A stretch of DNA of 64,000 bases from Alteromonas sp. a30 (GTDB taxonomy: Bacteria > Pseudomonadota > Gammaproteobacteria > Enterobacterales > Alteromonadaceae). The notes under the pieces are model-generated. The model was given only the letters and a program-made list of their open reading frames with translations, ran no database searches and had not been told where the DNA came from. The DNA lies in the NCBI RefSeq assembly GCF_026788005.1, contig NZ_JABEPE010000004.1, positions 124,001 through 188,000 on the forward strand. Reading direction: 5' to 3'. This document shows, piece by piece, positions 47,748 through 56,254 of this stretch; the stretch's first letter is position 1, and each line of letters begins with the position of its first letter. The translations under genes and the position numbers were made by a program.

Positions 47748-49427
47748 TTAGCGGGGAAAGGAATGATAATCATGATTCCCCATTATTTCATATATGAAAT
47801 CAATACTTTCTTCCGATTCAGGATCATCAAAATTCCTTATTAATCGCACTTCAATACCCATGTAGTGAGCCCATGCTATTGCTTTTTTCATGGCCTTACG
47901 ATTGTGAACTTTGGCACAAGACTCAATATATTGGTTGACCAAAGAATACTGATTTTCACCAGCACAATATTTAGCATGATTGAATGCCTTCTCATAATGT
48001 ACATGTGACTCCAAGAAATCCTTTTTGTCGTAATAAAAGTTTGCGTAACACCATTCCGATAACCAGAGCAACGCATTTTTTAAATCTCGACTCTCCAACT
48101 CACGCTCATAAGCCTCAATATCAGAAATCGATGGCGGTGATTTTCTTAAATTAAAACCTTCGTGTAGCAATTCGAAAAAATCTTTCTTCTTTCTGTTTGG
48201 CTCCTTATCAAAGTCAATAGATTGATAAGACTTGTTGGCTAGCACTTCTTGTGCAGCTAAGGAACCAAGACAAAATATAACAATCCTTTTGACTTCAAAG
48301 TCAGAAAGTCCATCAAAAATTTTCTCTTCAATAAGCTCTTGTAATGTCTCAGAACCAACGAGCACTCGGTTACTATAGTCTTCCCAAAAATTATCCACCA
48401 TGGAGAAATGCAGACTATCAATATCCGCTTGCCGAATCAGATAGTTCTGTGATCTTATAATCTCAATATCTTTTGCCAGTCCTTGATTAATTCGAGATAA
48501 ACGTGCTGATGCTCCCATAATTTGCTTGATGATTGATTCTAAGTACTCTCTTCCAAAACTTGCTTCTATTCTTTGGAATAAGTAAGTTGCAACACGAGCT
48601 ATAAATAGCATGAGCTTAAACGACTTTAGTCTTTCACTCCTGAAATTTGCGCTCAATTGCTTGTTGCAAGTTCGTTTAAGAAGTTCGACTGAATAATCAA
48701 AGTTGTCATACAGAGCACTAATACTCGGTAGCTGTCCCTTGCTACTCCAATGTTGAGCGTTTTCGAGGTTTCTTATTGCCTGAAGATCTTCATGCTTCTT
48801 ATCGGGATAATGAAAGTAAGATTGGCTAACGCCTAGTTGACTATAAATTTGCTTCCATGCATTAGCTAATGGCCATAAAATTTTTTGCGAATCAAAAGCA
48901 GGCAATATCCATAACTTCACATTAGGGACATCTGACCGTAAATCAGGCAAGTTAAATTTCAGGTAGTTCTTATGAAGTGAAAATACGATCCTGCCAATGA
49001 GAAAATGCTCCAAGAAATACTTCATGCTTTCCCTTTTAGAGGTGTAGGTTCCGTCACTGTTCAATACAGACTTATAAACTAAGAGCACTTCATCTACACA
49101 CGCAATAACGACGTTTCTTACTTTCTCATCAATATTTATTCCTTCCAAAAGTGCTGAAAATTGAATTCCCAATTCTTTGAGCTTCCCTTCTATTTTGGAG
49201 GACTCATCGGCAAGGCGTTTGATTTTGGTCTGAATCGATTTCTTCTGAGAGCTACTCAGAAATGCATCTTTGCTACTTTTACTGGCTAATAGGCCGGAAG
49301 CATTGAAAATCTCTCTGACTAGTTCGCCAATTGTTGGATATGAGATTTGGTTTTCTTGCATATCAAATTGCAGGGGGCTGTTCACCCCTGCCTCCGTATT
49401 ATTTATTGTTGTTTTGAGGAACTGCAT
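47748..49427 (-). CDS. Large unknown protein inserted between tnsC and tnsD
   Basis: About 559 aa if it starts at ATG 49427 (MQFLKTTINNTEAG); the frame is open to 49481 and a later ATG at 49361 (MQENQISYPTIGEL) is also possible. Cytosolic, almost all helical by eye, with a coiled-coil-like stretch near the N terminus (KKSIQTKIKRLADESSKIEG) and TPR-like C-terminal helices (NALLWLSEWCYANFYYDKKD, HVHYEKAFNHAKYCAGENQY). No catalytic motif seen. It runs opposite to the tns genes, ends 7 bp from tnsC, and follows the small gene at 49399. Possible defence or regulatory cargo. Confidence 0.7.
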   Translation of the reverse strand: MQFLKTTINNTEAGVNSPLQFDMQENQISYPTIGELVREIFNASGLLASKSSKDAFLSSSQKKSIQTKIKRLADESSKIEGKLKELGIQFSALLEGINIDEKVRNVVIACVDEVLLVYKSVLNSDGTYTSKRESMKYFLEHFLIGRIVFSLHKNYLKFNLPDLRSDVPNVKLWILPAFDSQKILWPLANAWKQIYSQLGVSQSYFHYPDKKHEDLQAIRNLENAQHWSSKGQLPSISALYDNFDYSVELLKRTCNKQLSANFRSERLKSFKLMLFIARVATYLFQRIEASFGREYLESIIKQIMGASARLSRINQGLAKDIEIIRSQNYLIRQADIDSLHFSMVDNFWEDYSNRVLVGSETLQELIEEKIFDGLSDFEVKRIVIFCLGSLAAQEVLANKSYQSIDFDKEPNRKKKDFFELLHEGFNLRKSPPSISDIEAYERELESRDLKNALLWLSEWCYANFYYDKKDFLESHVHYEKAFNHAKYCAGENQYSLVNQYIESCAKVHNRKAMKKAIAWAHYMGIEVRLIRNFDDPESEESIDFIYEIMGNHDYHSFPR

Positions 49428-49530
49428 TTCCTCTACTACCGCCAGATTTTCTTTTATGGTTCTTCGACGGCCAATTACCACCTGGCTCTGGGTGATTCGA
49501 TACAGGTTTAGTCTTGTTTGCTTTTGCCAT
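49399..49530 (-). CDS. 43-aa basic Gly/Asn/Lys/Pro-rich protein upstream of the large unknown gene
   Basis: Found by reading the minus strand: AAGGAGATAATA directly before the ATG at 49530, then 43 codons to TAA. Starts MAKANKTKPVSNHPEPGGNW and continues with SGGSRGNAVPQNNNK. The ribosome-binding site is the strongest in this area, and it is better supported as a start than any for the overlapping larger gene. It is probably unstructured. Its stop lies inside the start region of the next gene, suggesting translational coupling. Confidence 0.65.
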   Translation of the reverse strand: MAKANKTKPVSNHPEPGGNWPSKNHKRKSGGSRGNAVPQNNNK

Positions 49531-49781
49531 TATTATCTCCTTAGGAATTTGAAAAGTGTTTTAGTGCGCGACCTCACTTAAGCACACTCGAAGAAAATAT
49601 ATAGCTAGGCTCAAATAATGTATTCAGGCATTTTGGAAACAGAAAATTAATCGGAGTACTCTATTGCTATGCACCACGAATTTGCAGCTTCAATCCTTAA
49701 TCTCATCTAACTCTCATCGAAAAAAATAATCATAGAAACTAAAATTACCCATTCACAATTGTTTACTAGGAAAATTTAAGA

Positions 49782-50219
49782 ATGAACTTGAAAAACTTGT
49801 TACTTCTAGTGAGTTTGCTCATCTCCAAAATAACCTACGCGAATACTGGAAAAGCAATTATTCCTCATTGGTCTGGAGAGACTTCATCCCAAACGTTTAC
49901 CAGTGTTTACATATCTAACATTACAGATCATATTATTGATGTAAGCGTGAAGTTTTATGGTGATGACGGTGCAGCATATTCAGCTACTCATTTTGACAAT
50001 TTCTTAAACCAGAATACTCAGATAGCACCGAAATCAACGGCAAGAGTTATAATGAAACCTGCCAACAGAATAAGCGGTTTCGCAATAATACAGTGGTCCA
50101 ATATATCTGCTGATGAAGATGTTAATGCACTAATGGCACATGGAATTGTAGTCAGAGCAAATGATGGGACAAAAAGGACAGATATTTCTATTCCTGTTAA
50201 TAATGGGCTTCCATTCTAA
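49782..50219 (+). CDS. Small secreted protein of unknown function
   Basis: 145 aa with signal peptide MNLKNLLLLVSLLISKITYA. The mature part looks like a single beta-sandwich (SVYISNITDHIIDVSVKFYG, GFAIIQWSNISADEDVNALM). No cysteine pair or catalytic motif. It lies between the divergent insert and tnsD, in tnsD orientation. Probably cargo. Confidence 0.65.
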   Translation: MNLKNLLLLVSLLISKITYANTGKAIIPHWSGETSSQTFTSVYISNITDHIIDVSVKFYGDDGAAYSATHFDNFLNQNTQIAPKSTARVIMKPANRISGFAIIQWSNISADEDVNALMAHGIVVRANDGTKRTDISIPVNNGLPF

Positions 50220-50276
50220 GTGAGATCTTTTAACCTCGGGTTGGCTGTTTTGGGGAATTTAAACAATGCTTACTAA

Positions 50277-51854
50277 ATGCTCAATTACTTCCCAAAACCC
50301 TACCCTCACGAGATGCTATTCAGCATCTTGGGGAGATGTTATGCACATTTAGGGATTAATCAGCACAAACCCTTCTTAGATGATTTGTATCAAGACAGGC
50401 ATGTTATTGCGGTTGCTGATTTGCCTTGCCATATCCAGCGGCTTCATACGAATATTCAAAGCTTCTGGGATGCCACTCCTGAGGAGATCATTAAACAGCA
50501 TACCCACTTTCCTTTGTATGCTCCTTTTATCGGTTTAGAAAGGCGTACAGTACTTATTAATGCAATGTTAAGTGATTCTGGTGTGGGAATTCACACTCAA
50601 ACGGGCATGACTGCATCGATTGTGAAGCCTGTGGCTTATTTCCGATATTGCCCATTATGCCTTGCTGAGATGAAACGTGACTTTGGTGAATATTACTGGG
50701 ACATTCGGCATCAAATTTCTGGTGCCAATGTATGTTCTAAGCACAATGTATTGTTACTCGAATCTAACAAGCACTTTCGACCAAAGTCCCGTCACCTGTA
50801 TTCCTCATGCCGCATCCAAGAAATCGGCGCAATTGTTAAGAATGACTGCGATAAATCATTAGAGCTAACTAAACGTATACTTACACTGCTTTCAAACCAA
50901 TCAAGTTATTCACCTACGCTTTGGCAATGGACGCTGTTCTACAAAGAGCTTGCTGCTCATAAGAATATGCAGGTTGGATCAAAAGTGTGTCATGAAGAAA
51001 TTGCCGTATTCATGGTTCGTTTTTGGGGAAACGAGTATTTATCAAAATTTGGATTGTCCATAAATGCATCTGCCCACTCTTGGTTACGGAATTTATTCAG
51101 AAAGCACAAGAAGGCGTTTTCCTACTTGCAACACCTTATGGTCTGGCAGGCCTTCGAACTGGATAGCAATACCAAAAATGTATTCGATAAAATCCAGTCT
51201 TATCCAAAAGAAAAACAGGCAAAAGTATTTATTGACCTTGAGACCCCTAAAAAATTGATCTCTCAGAAGCGAAACCAATGGTTGGCACTTATTGGAAGGC
51301 ATGGTGATGTAGGTGTCAAGGCTATTAGAAGTGCTTATGGTGGAGCTGCTATCTATGCTTGGTTATATCGCCACGACAAAGCTTGGCTTGCTGACATAAA
51401 TAGACCGTTTCATAAACAAGGTGATTGCACTCACACCGCTGATTGGGCTGCCAGGGACAGAATTTTAGTTAAACAACTGCTCAAAATCGAGCGGTCAAAG
51501 CTGCTTGATTATACTTGCCCTTGGCGAAGCAGGAATTGGTATTTAAAACAGCTAGATAACTCATCTTCTGTTGAACATCATTTAAACGAGCTTCCGCTTT
51601 GCAAAGCATTTTTTATCAGGTATGTTGAGTCAATTGGTGAATATCAGACCCGACGAATTGCTCATGCAGTAGCTGAAGCATTTAAGGAAAATATTGTTTT
51701 AAAACGCTGGGAAATAGAACGCGTTTGCGGTCTGCGTCGAGACAATATGCCTGATATCACCGATTACCTGTTGCGATGGATTGATAGCAAGGAATATGAA
51801 GCGAGTTTACTTCAAAAATATCCCTCTAAGATCAAGGCTTTTATACCTCGGTAA
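50277..51854 (+). CDS. tnsD: TnsD/TniQ target selector for attTn7
   Basis: 525 aa. It recognises the 3' end of glmS and recruits TnsC. The N-terminal TniQ region starts MLNYFPKPYPHEMLFSILGR. The zinc finger C125-C128-C153-H156 (YCPLC...VCSKH) is one residue offset from the CCCH finger of Tn7 TnsD. The long C-terminal part is the DNA-recognition domain. The element does sit at attTn7, agreeing with function. Confidence 0.92.
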   Translation: MLNYFPKPYPHEMLFSILGRCYAHLGINQHKPFLDDLYQDRHVIAVADLPCHIQRLHTNIQSFWDATPEEIIKQHTHFPLYAPFIGLERRTVLINAMLSDSGVGIHTQTGMTASIVKPVAYFRYCPLCLAEMKRDFGEYYWDIRHQISGANVCSKHNVLLLESNKHFRPKSRHLYSSCRIQEIGAIVKNDCDKSLELTKRILTLLSNQSSYSPTLWQWTLFYKELAAHKNMQVGSKVCHEEIAVFMVRFWGNEYLSKFGLSINASAHSWLRNLFRKHKKAFSYLQHLMVWQAFELDSNTKNVFDKIQSYPKEKQAKVFIDLETPKKLISQKRNQWLALIGRHGDVGVKAIRSAYGGAAIYAWLYRHDKAWLADINRPFHKQGDCTHTADWAARDRILVKQLLKIERSKLLDYTCPWRSRNWYLKQLDNSSSVEHHLNELPLCKAFFIRYVESIGEYQTRRIAHAVAEAFKENIVLKRWEIERVCGLRRDNMPDITDYLLRWIDSKEYEASLLQKYPSKIKAFIPR

Positions 51855-52059
51855 CTTCTTCGATAGAAACTCCACAGAGAGCTTCTGGCGCTTCCGCGCA
51901 CACTTTCGGTTAGAAAATGAATCACTTTGGTCAAAAACTTATGATCTTTAGATGGCCTGTATCATGTGTGTAGGCCGAAGATTTATCCTTATATCAAGGA
52001 ATAAAAAATATTGCCGATAGTGGTTAGCTTAATAATCAATTAAATGGAACCTGCCTTTT

Positions 52060-52815
52060 ATGAAAAAGCTTTTTTTTACACTACTTCTTTTCTCAATTAG
52101 CCCTCTGAATTCGCTGGCCCAAACGATCACAGTCGATAATGGGGACTCTAATTTTTCAATTACGGAAGGAACTTGGGTGCCTAGCACCGCTATTAACGGT
52201 TTTCTTGGTAGCAACTATGTTCATAATGGTGATAACACATCTTTCAGCCAAGTACAGTGGCAGTTAAATACATCTTCAGGCGACGAATACGAAGTGCTCG
52301 CACGCTGGACCTCTCATGGTAATCGAACCTCATCGGCAACTTACGCCATTACCCATGCTAATGGCATATCAACAGTAAACGTTGACCAACGCATTAATGG
52401 CGGTGAATTCTTTTCATTGGGGACATTTGTAAATCCAACACTTGTGCAACTTTCCAACGATGGCACTGATGGATTTGTTGTGGCTGACGCAGTTAAAGCA
52501 GAAAAAGCCACTCCACAAGGCTCTTTTGATGGAATCTTACATACGGATTTAGGATTTAATCTTCAAATTAATACCACATATAAAGCCGAGTCCAACGGCA
52601 TCATTACTTATAGAAATGATGGCTCTTGCACAGGTAATATTGACCTTATATTCGTTGGAACCGACGAAGAGCTGACTCAATCTGTTAGCACCAGCAGGGC
52701 TGATAATTCATCGGGTATGACATCACCTGTTAAAGAAGGTATGTATTGGAGAATTACGCGTAACAGAACAGGCTCTACTTGTATCGCAAGGATCGGATTT
52801 TTCCCGTTTGACTAA
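52060..52815 (+). CDS. Secreted protein with golvesin-C/carbohydrate-binding-like domain
   Basis: 251 aa with signal peptide MKKLFFTLLLFSISPLNSLA. Residues about 21-150 match the golvesin C-terminal-like pattern: ITVDNGDSNFSITEGTWV, YEVLARWTSHGNRTSSATYA, FVVADAVKAEKA. The remaining ~95 residues contain two cysteines (GSCTGNIDLIF, GSTCIARIGFF), perhaps a disulfide. The protein at the right edge (62531) repeats the first domain. Such domains often bind polysaccharide; role unknown. Confidence 0.75.
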   Translation: MKKLFFTLLLFSISPLNSLAQTITVDNGDSNFSITEGTWVPSTAINGFLGSNYVHNGDNTSFSQVQWQLNTSSGDEYEVLARWTSHGNRTSSATYAITHANGISTVNVDQRINGGEFFSLGTFVNPTLVQLSNDGTDGFVVADAVKAEKATPQGSFDGILHTDLGFNLQINTTYKAESNGIITYRNDGSCTGNIDLIFVGTDEELTQSVSTSRADNSSGMTSPVKEGMYWRITRNRTGSTCIARIGFFPFD

Positions 52816-52844
52816 TTTCAATACCCCATTTGGAATGGGCTCTA

Positions 52845-52878
52845 AAACCTGTACCATATTATCAGTCACCTATAGAGT
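52845..52878. repeat. Structured intergenic repeat, copy E (left arm only)
   Basis: AACCTGTACCATATTATCAG then TCACCTATAGAG matches the flank and left outer arm of copy C (37119-37147); the rest is replaced by unrelated sequence. Shows that the repeat also reached the boundary of the mobile region. Confidence 0.6.
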
Positions 52879-53090
52879 GAAGTGTAAAGCCTTACATTCT
52901 TCCCAATGTATTTCAAGTTTAGAAGCTTTAATGTGAGCGCATAATCACCTCATTTAGTGAGTTAATTAGATAACATCTTTGTCTCACTATTTGATTCGAA
53001 CAGAGCGTTTTTTTGAGTCATTCAGCAATTATGTGGATTTGGCAGCAGAAAAACTGACCTCATTTGCAGTGGAACAGTGAAGTTATTGAG

Positions 53091-53162
53091 CCAAGATTAA
53101 GGCAAGTTAGGCTTAATCTTGGGGTCTTGTTGGGACAAGACACTGATCAGTCCCGTGATCAG
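53091..53162. repeat. Three consecutive perfect hairpins
   Basis: Hairpin 1: CCAAGATTAAG / CTTAATCTTGG (11-bp stem). Hairpin 2: GTCTTGT-TGGG-ACAAGAC. Hairpin 3: CTGATCA-GTCCCG-TGATCAG. They are separated by only one nucleotide each, and none is followed by a T-run. Could be a structured RNA or the folded end of a mobile element. Confidence 0.7.
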
Positions 53163-53254
53163 AAAAAGCAATGTTAAGTACACTTCCAGCGAATATTGTC
53201 CACTCCAGCGCTATAGAAGGAGAAAAACTCAGCGCTGCCTCAGTATACGTTCGT

Positions 53255-53305
53255 CATTATGATAAATAGAGCTTCATCCCACACAATAAAATATCATTTT
53301 CTGAA
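53255..53305 (+). mobile_element. Decayed Tn7-like right-end sequence
   Basis: TTCATCCCACACAATAAA at 53273-53290 is identical to 40228-40245 in the functional right end, in the same orientation; ATGA before it and TATCA after it also match. A complete TGTGGG terminus is missing. I read it as the remnant of an older element's right end, displaced when the present transposon inserted at attTn7. Confidence 0.5.
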
Positions 53306-53488
53306 AAATGATATTTTTGATCTTTTTAAACTTATGTACTGAAGGAATATATTTTCATACCAAGTATTAAAGAATAATACCGATAAACATCGTTTCATAC
53401 TAAATGAACAATAAACAATTTGAGTGTATGTACCTTATCTAAAATAACCCTACTTCATAGGTTGTTAAATATAATTCACTTGAAAAAG

Positions 53489-53522
53489 GAAAATTCAATA
53501 TGAAGGTTGAATTTTCTTTTTT
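53489..53522 (+). terminator. AT-rich hairpin with T-run
   Basis: GAAAATTCAA and TTGAATTTTC form a 10-bp stem with loop TATGAAGG, followed by TTTTT. Shaped like an intrinsic terminator, though no gene ends just upstream on this strand. Confidence 0.5.
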
Positions 53523-53920
53523 AATGAGTTCACTTCACTCATCAATTTTCGATACGATTTTTGTTCCACGGCAAGATTTTGAATGATTTTCAACCAAAAA
53601 CTAGCATACGCTTGCTCAAGCAGTTCGGGAACATTAGGCATTGAATCAAGACGGTTTTGGGTTTTAAATGCCCGATGAAAGAAGATGATTGTTAGATATA
53701 CAAGGGTAACGGAGCGAAGAACCCCGTTATTCTCCGACAGCTTGCACTTAATATGCTCAGAGCTAAATCAACAAAAATTACTATGCGCCAAAAGCAAAAA
53801 CGCGCATAGATGAAGGTTGAATTCTTAAAACAGGTACTGACCGCTGGGATCAGTGATATTGGTAAGAATTTATGTTTCTTGCGGTCTTCGCTGGCAGAAA
53901 ACCACATAAAACAATCTCCA

Positions 53921-54352
53921 TTATGCTTCTGCCATCGTAATGTTACGCAGGCAATTCACCACAATCTTGTTGTCTTCTTCTATAGCAACATCGTCAAGCG
54001 CATCATTTAAGTATTGAGAAAACGATTCACCAACTTTTTCTTGAACATCCCGACCCCGCCCAGTGATAACGGTATAAACGCCACGTTTATCCTTCGGGCA
54101 AATGTCCCGAATGGTATATCCCCCTCTTTCTAGCCTTTCAACAAGGCGTGTTACGGAGCTTTGATTAAGCCCAAGATGTTTAGCTAAATCTTGCATCCTT
54201 AATTCTGAGTTCTCGGATTCAGAAAGAACCTTCAAAGCCCGATACTCGGTTAAGCCAATAGCATGTTCTCTTTGTAGCTCTTTCGCTATTTGGTTTTCAA
54301 CACTATCTATAATTATTTTGACTCTTAGCCAAAGCATACTCTGCGGTATCAT
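53921..54352 (-). CDS. MarR-family transcriptional regulator of the biosynthetic operon
   Basis: 143 aa. The winged helix is visible: LTEYRALKVLSESENSELRM, DLAKHLGLNQSSVTRLVERLERGG (recognition helix), then the wing KDKRGVYTVITGRG. An AGGAAATTC precedes the ATG. It is divergent from the operon at 54760, and the 407-bp gap contains three matching palindromes (see 54418, 54675, 54723), so it probably represses both itself and the operon until a ligand is bound. The ligand may be the product or a precursor. Confidence 0.9.
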   Translation of the reverse strand: MIPQSMLWLRVKIIIDSVENQIAKELQREHAIGLTEYRALKVLSESENSELRMQDLAKHLGLNQSSVTRLVERLERGGYTIRDICPKDKRGVYTVITGRGRDVQEKVGESFSQYLNDALDDVAIEEDNKIVVNCLRNITMAEA

Positions 54353-54417
54353 ATTGAATTTCCTAAATAATATGAGAAGCCCATTGCCAGCGACTAATTT
54401 TTTGTTGTCCCATTAAT

Positions 54418-54429
54418 TTGTACATGCAA
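54418..54429. promoter_or_regulatory. MarR-type operator O1 (TTGTACATGCAA)
   Basis: Fits the shared form TTGnnnnTGCAA with the two sites near the operon promoter. It lies 66 bp upstream of the marR start, consistent with autoregulation. Confidence 0.55.
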
Positions 54430-54674
54430 ACATATGCACGGAGATAATTATAGCAGTAAGCCCATTATTTTGAACTACTCTTCAATGTAAAATGAATGAT
54501 TTATCATTAATTTTCCTGCTTATCTCATGCCACACTTCTTGGAATAAAACGCCTTATAAGAGTCAAAACAGCCAGAAAAGCATAAAATTTTTTTGTTTTT
54601 CCCGGAAATTTTTAAAAACTTTTTTCTTACGTCCGTATTTCTTCTAATTAAATTTCAACTTTTAAAAAAAATAT

Positions 54675-54686
54675 TTGCTTGTGCAA
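54675..54686. promoter_or_regulatory. MarR-type operator O2 (TTGCTTGTGCAA)
   Basis: Palindromic TTGC...GCAA, ending 5 bp before the -35 hexamer of the operon promoter. Confidence 0.6.
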
Positions 54687-54691
54687 ACACA

Positions 54692-54720
54692 TTGACAAGG
54701 TAAGTTTAACTCCCTAATAT
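54692..54720 (+). promoter_or_regulatory. Consensus sigma70 promoter of the biosynthetic operon
   Basis: TTGACA (54692-54697) and TAATAT (54715-54720) are exactly 17 bp apart. This is the best-formed promoter I saw in the window, about 40 bp upstream of the first gene. It is bracketed by operators O2 and O3, so it should be strong but repressed. Confidence 0.8.
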
Positions 54721-54722
54721 GC

Positions 54723-54734
54723 TTGCAAATGCAA
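54723..54734. promoter_or_regulatory. MarR-type operator O3 (TTGCAAATGCAA)
   Basis: Near-perfect palindrome TTGCA-AA-TGCAA immediately after the -10 box, covering the expected transcription start; repressor binding here would block initiation. Confidence 0.6.
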
Positions 54735-54759
54735 ATAACTTACCTACTGTGGTTAACAC

Positions 54760-56253
54760 ATGAAAGTACGAACACTAATTTCTTCGCTAGTAACAAATTC
54801 AGTGCAAAATGAAGCAGATATTGCTGTGGTAACTGATGAGAAAAGCTGGACTTATGGCGAATTTGCATACCTTATTAGCAAATACAAAGTAGAATTGGAA
54901 AAGCAGGATTTTGTTAGCCAAATCCCTGTAGCTGTTACGGCAAGAAAAACAGTAGATACATTAGCACTCATGATAGCACTTGGAGATCAAGGTCACACCC
55001 CGCTTGTGGTATCACCAGATCTTGGTGCAGCAGTTAAGCCAAAAGTATTTTCTCAAGCTGGGATTTCCATTGAATTGGCCGCCGAGAGTGTATCTGGCAA
55101 CGCAACAATTTCTGTAACATCCGTCCCATCGGAAGACACTGATGCCGAGCTCAGCCAAATCTCGTTAAAAGATTCACCTTTGATGTTGACCACATCCGGT
55201 ACAACAGGCTTACCAAAAGTTGTTTGTCTAAGTGAAGCAAGCGTTATTGCCTTTTTTGCATGGGCCAAGTCGTACTTTGATCTTAAACGTTCAAGCCGGG
55301 TACTGAGCTATGCCCCCCTTAATTTTGACCTAAGCCTTCTTGATGTTTGGGCAACGCTATCCGTAGGCGGTTCAGTTGTTTTTGTTGAGCCATCTAAAGC
55401 AACAAACAGCAACTACCTTGCAACTCTTGTAAAAGAAACCAAGCCAACCGTTATTCAAGGCGTGCCAATGATGTTCACTCTACTGTGTGACGGCAACGAG
55501 CGGCTGGGTGATGACAAGCTGGATGTAGAGCATATTTTGGTAACGGGTGATGTGACGCCTAAGCAATTACGTAAGCGCATGGCGGCAATGTACCCTTCTT
55601 CAAAATTCCATAACGTTTATGGATGCACAGAAACAAACGATTCATTTATTCATACATCAGTTGCCGAGGACTTTTCTGCTTACGAGCAACTGCCTCTTGG
55701 CACATCTATTGAGGGCTCTACATTTCGTGTTGTAGACCAAGACGGTGAGCTTAAAACCCAAGGTGCTGGCGAGCTACACACATCTACGCCGTTTTTAGCA
55801 CAAGGCTACACCGACAAGCAAAAAACCTTATCAGCATTCTACTGGGATGACGCAGAGAAGCGCCGTTATTACCGAACCGGTGACATGGTTACAGTTGAAA
55901 GCGATGGAGCAGTATTACTGCAAGGACGATCTGATCACATTGTCAAAGTACGCGGAGTAAGAACTAACCTTCGCGACATTGAGCATGTACTCGATCAATT
56001 CGAACAAATTGAGGAATCTGTTGTGTTTTCGGTCCCTGATGAGGTGGAAGGAGTCATTCTTCACGCCGCCATCAAAACAACCAAGGAAAACAAGCCTAGT
56101 GGCTTCTCCTTGCGCGTGCATTGTTCCGAAAACCTGCCTTTAACATCAGTGCCGCAGCGATTCCACTTTTTTGACAATCCATTGCCAAGAACATCGACAG
56201 GTAAACCTGATCGCAAGGCAATTCAAAATTCCATCCAATCTCAGGAGGTTTGA
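54760..56253 (+). CDS. Stand-alone amino-acid adenylation enzyme (AMP-forming ligase)
   Basis: 497 aa, ANL superfamily. Motifs: P-loop LTTSGTTGLPK (143-153), YGCTETND (287-294), YYRTGDMV near 375, and the catalytic Lys region RTSTGKPDRKA near the C terminus. The substrate-pocket segment APLNFDLSLLDVWATL has Asp190 where alpha-amino-acid-activating A domains keep the carboxy-binding Asp; with L191 and L194 the first three pocket residues would be D-L-L, which from memory resembles prolyl-activating PltF-type enzymes. Size also fits PltF/PigI. It should load an amino acid on the carrier protein encoded next. No clear ribosome-binding site. Confidence 0.85.
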   Translation: MKVRTLISSLVTNSVQNEADIAVVTDEKSWTYGEFAYLISKYKVELEKQDFVSQIPVAVTARKTVDTLALMIALGDQGHTPLVVSPDLGAAVKPKVFSQAGISIELAAESVSGNATISVTSVPSEDTDAELSQISLKDSPLMLTTSGTTGLPKVVCLSEASVIAFFAWAKSYFDLKRSSRVLSYAPLNFDLSLLDVWATLSVGGSVVFVEPSKATNSNYLATLVKETKPTVIQGVPMMFTLLCDGNERLGDDKLDVEHILVTGDVTPKQLRKRMAAMYPSSKFHNVYGCTETNDSFIHTSVAEDFSAYEQLPLGTSIEGSTFRVVDQDGELKTQGAGELHTSTPFLAQGYTDKQKTLSAFYWDDAEKRRYYRTGDMVTVESDGAVLLQGRSDHIVKVRGVRTNLRDIEHVLDQFEQIEESVVFSVPDEVEGVILHAAIKTTKENKPSGFSLRVHCSENLPLTSVPQRFHFFDNPLPRTSTGKPDRKAIQNSIQSQEV

Positions 56254-56254
56254 C

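Larger units (their letters stand above)
40209..51854 (+). mobile_element. Tn7-like transposon, minimal extent (right end through tnsD)
   Basis: Contains the right end, four cargo genes, tnsA, tnsB, tnsC, a three-gene insert and tnsD. The left end is not recognised, so the true extent is longer: at least to the region before 53255, possibly past the window. No tnsE, no cas genes and no CRISPR were seen, so it is a TnsD-directed attTn7 element, not a CRISPR-associated one. Confidence 0.8.
52816..53920. other. 1.1-kb gene-poor boundary region
   Basis: No convincing gene. It holds a partial structured repeat (52845-52878), three back-to-back hairpins (53091-53162), a right-end-like transposon sequence (53255-53305), an AT-rich hairpin with T-run (53489-53522) and the remnant of a reading frame without start codon (minus strand, about 53495-53745, containing MPNVPELLEQAYASFW). 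It looks like a scar between two mobile segments. Confidence 0.6.

Noticed and set aside
53274-53283. TCATCCCACA as the left terminus of the transposon starting at 40209
   Set aside because: It is a perfect complement of the terminal TGTGGGATGA, but the following 5 bp (CAATA) do not match AAAGT, and the neighbouring TnsB-type box is in direct, not inverted, orientation. A displaced older right end explains it better.
40209-53300. CRISPR-associated transposon
   Set aside because: tnsA, B, C and a TniQ-type protein are present, but there are no cas genes and no repeat-spacer array, and the TniQ protein is a full-length TnsD with insertion exactly at attTn7.
53692-53907. A 71-codon minus-strand open frame next to marR, as a gene
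   Set aside because: No ribosome-binding site and an unconvincing composition; an adjoining frame without start codon (about 53495-53745) suggests only gene remnants here.
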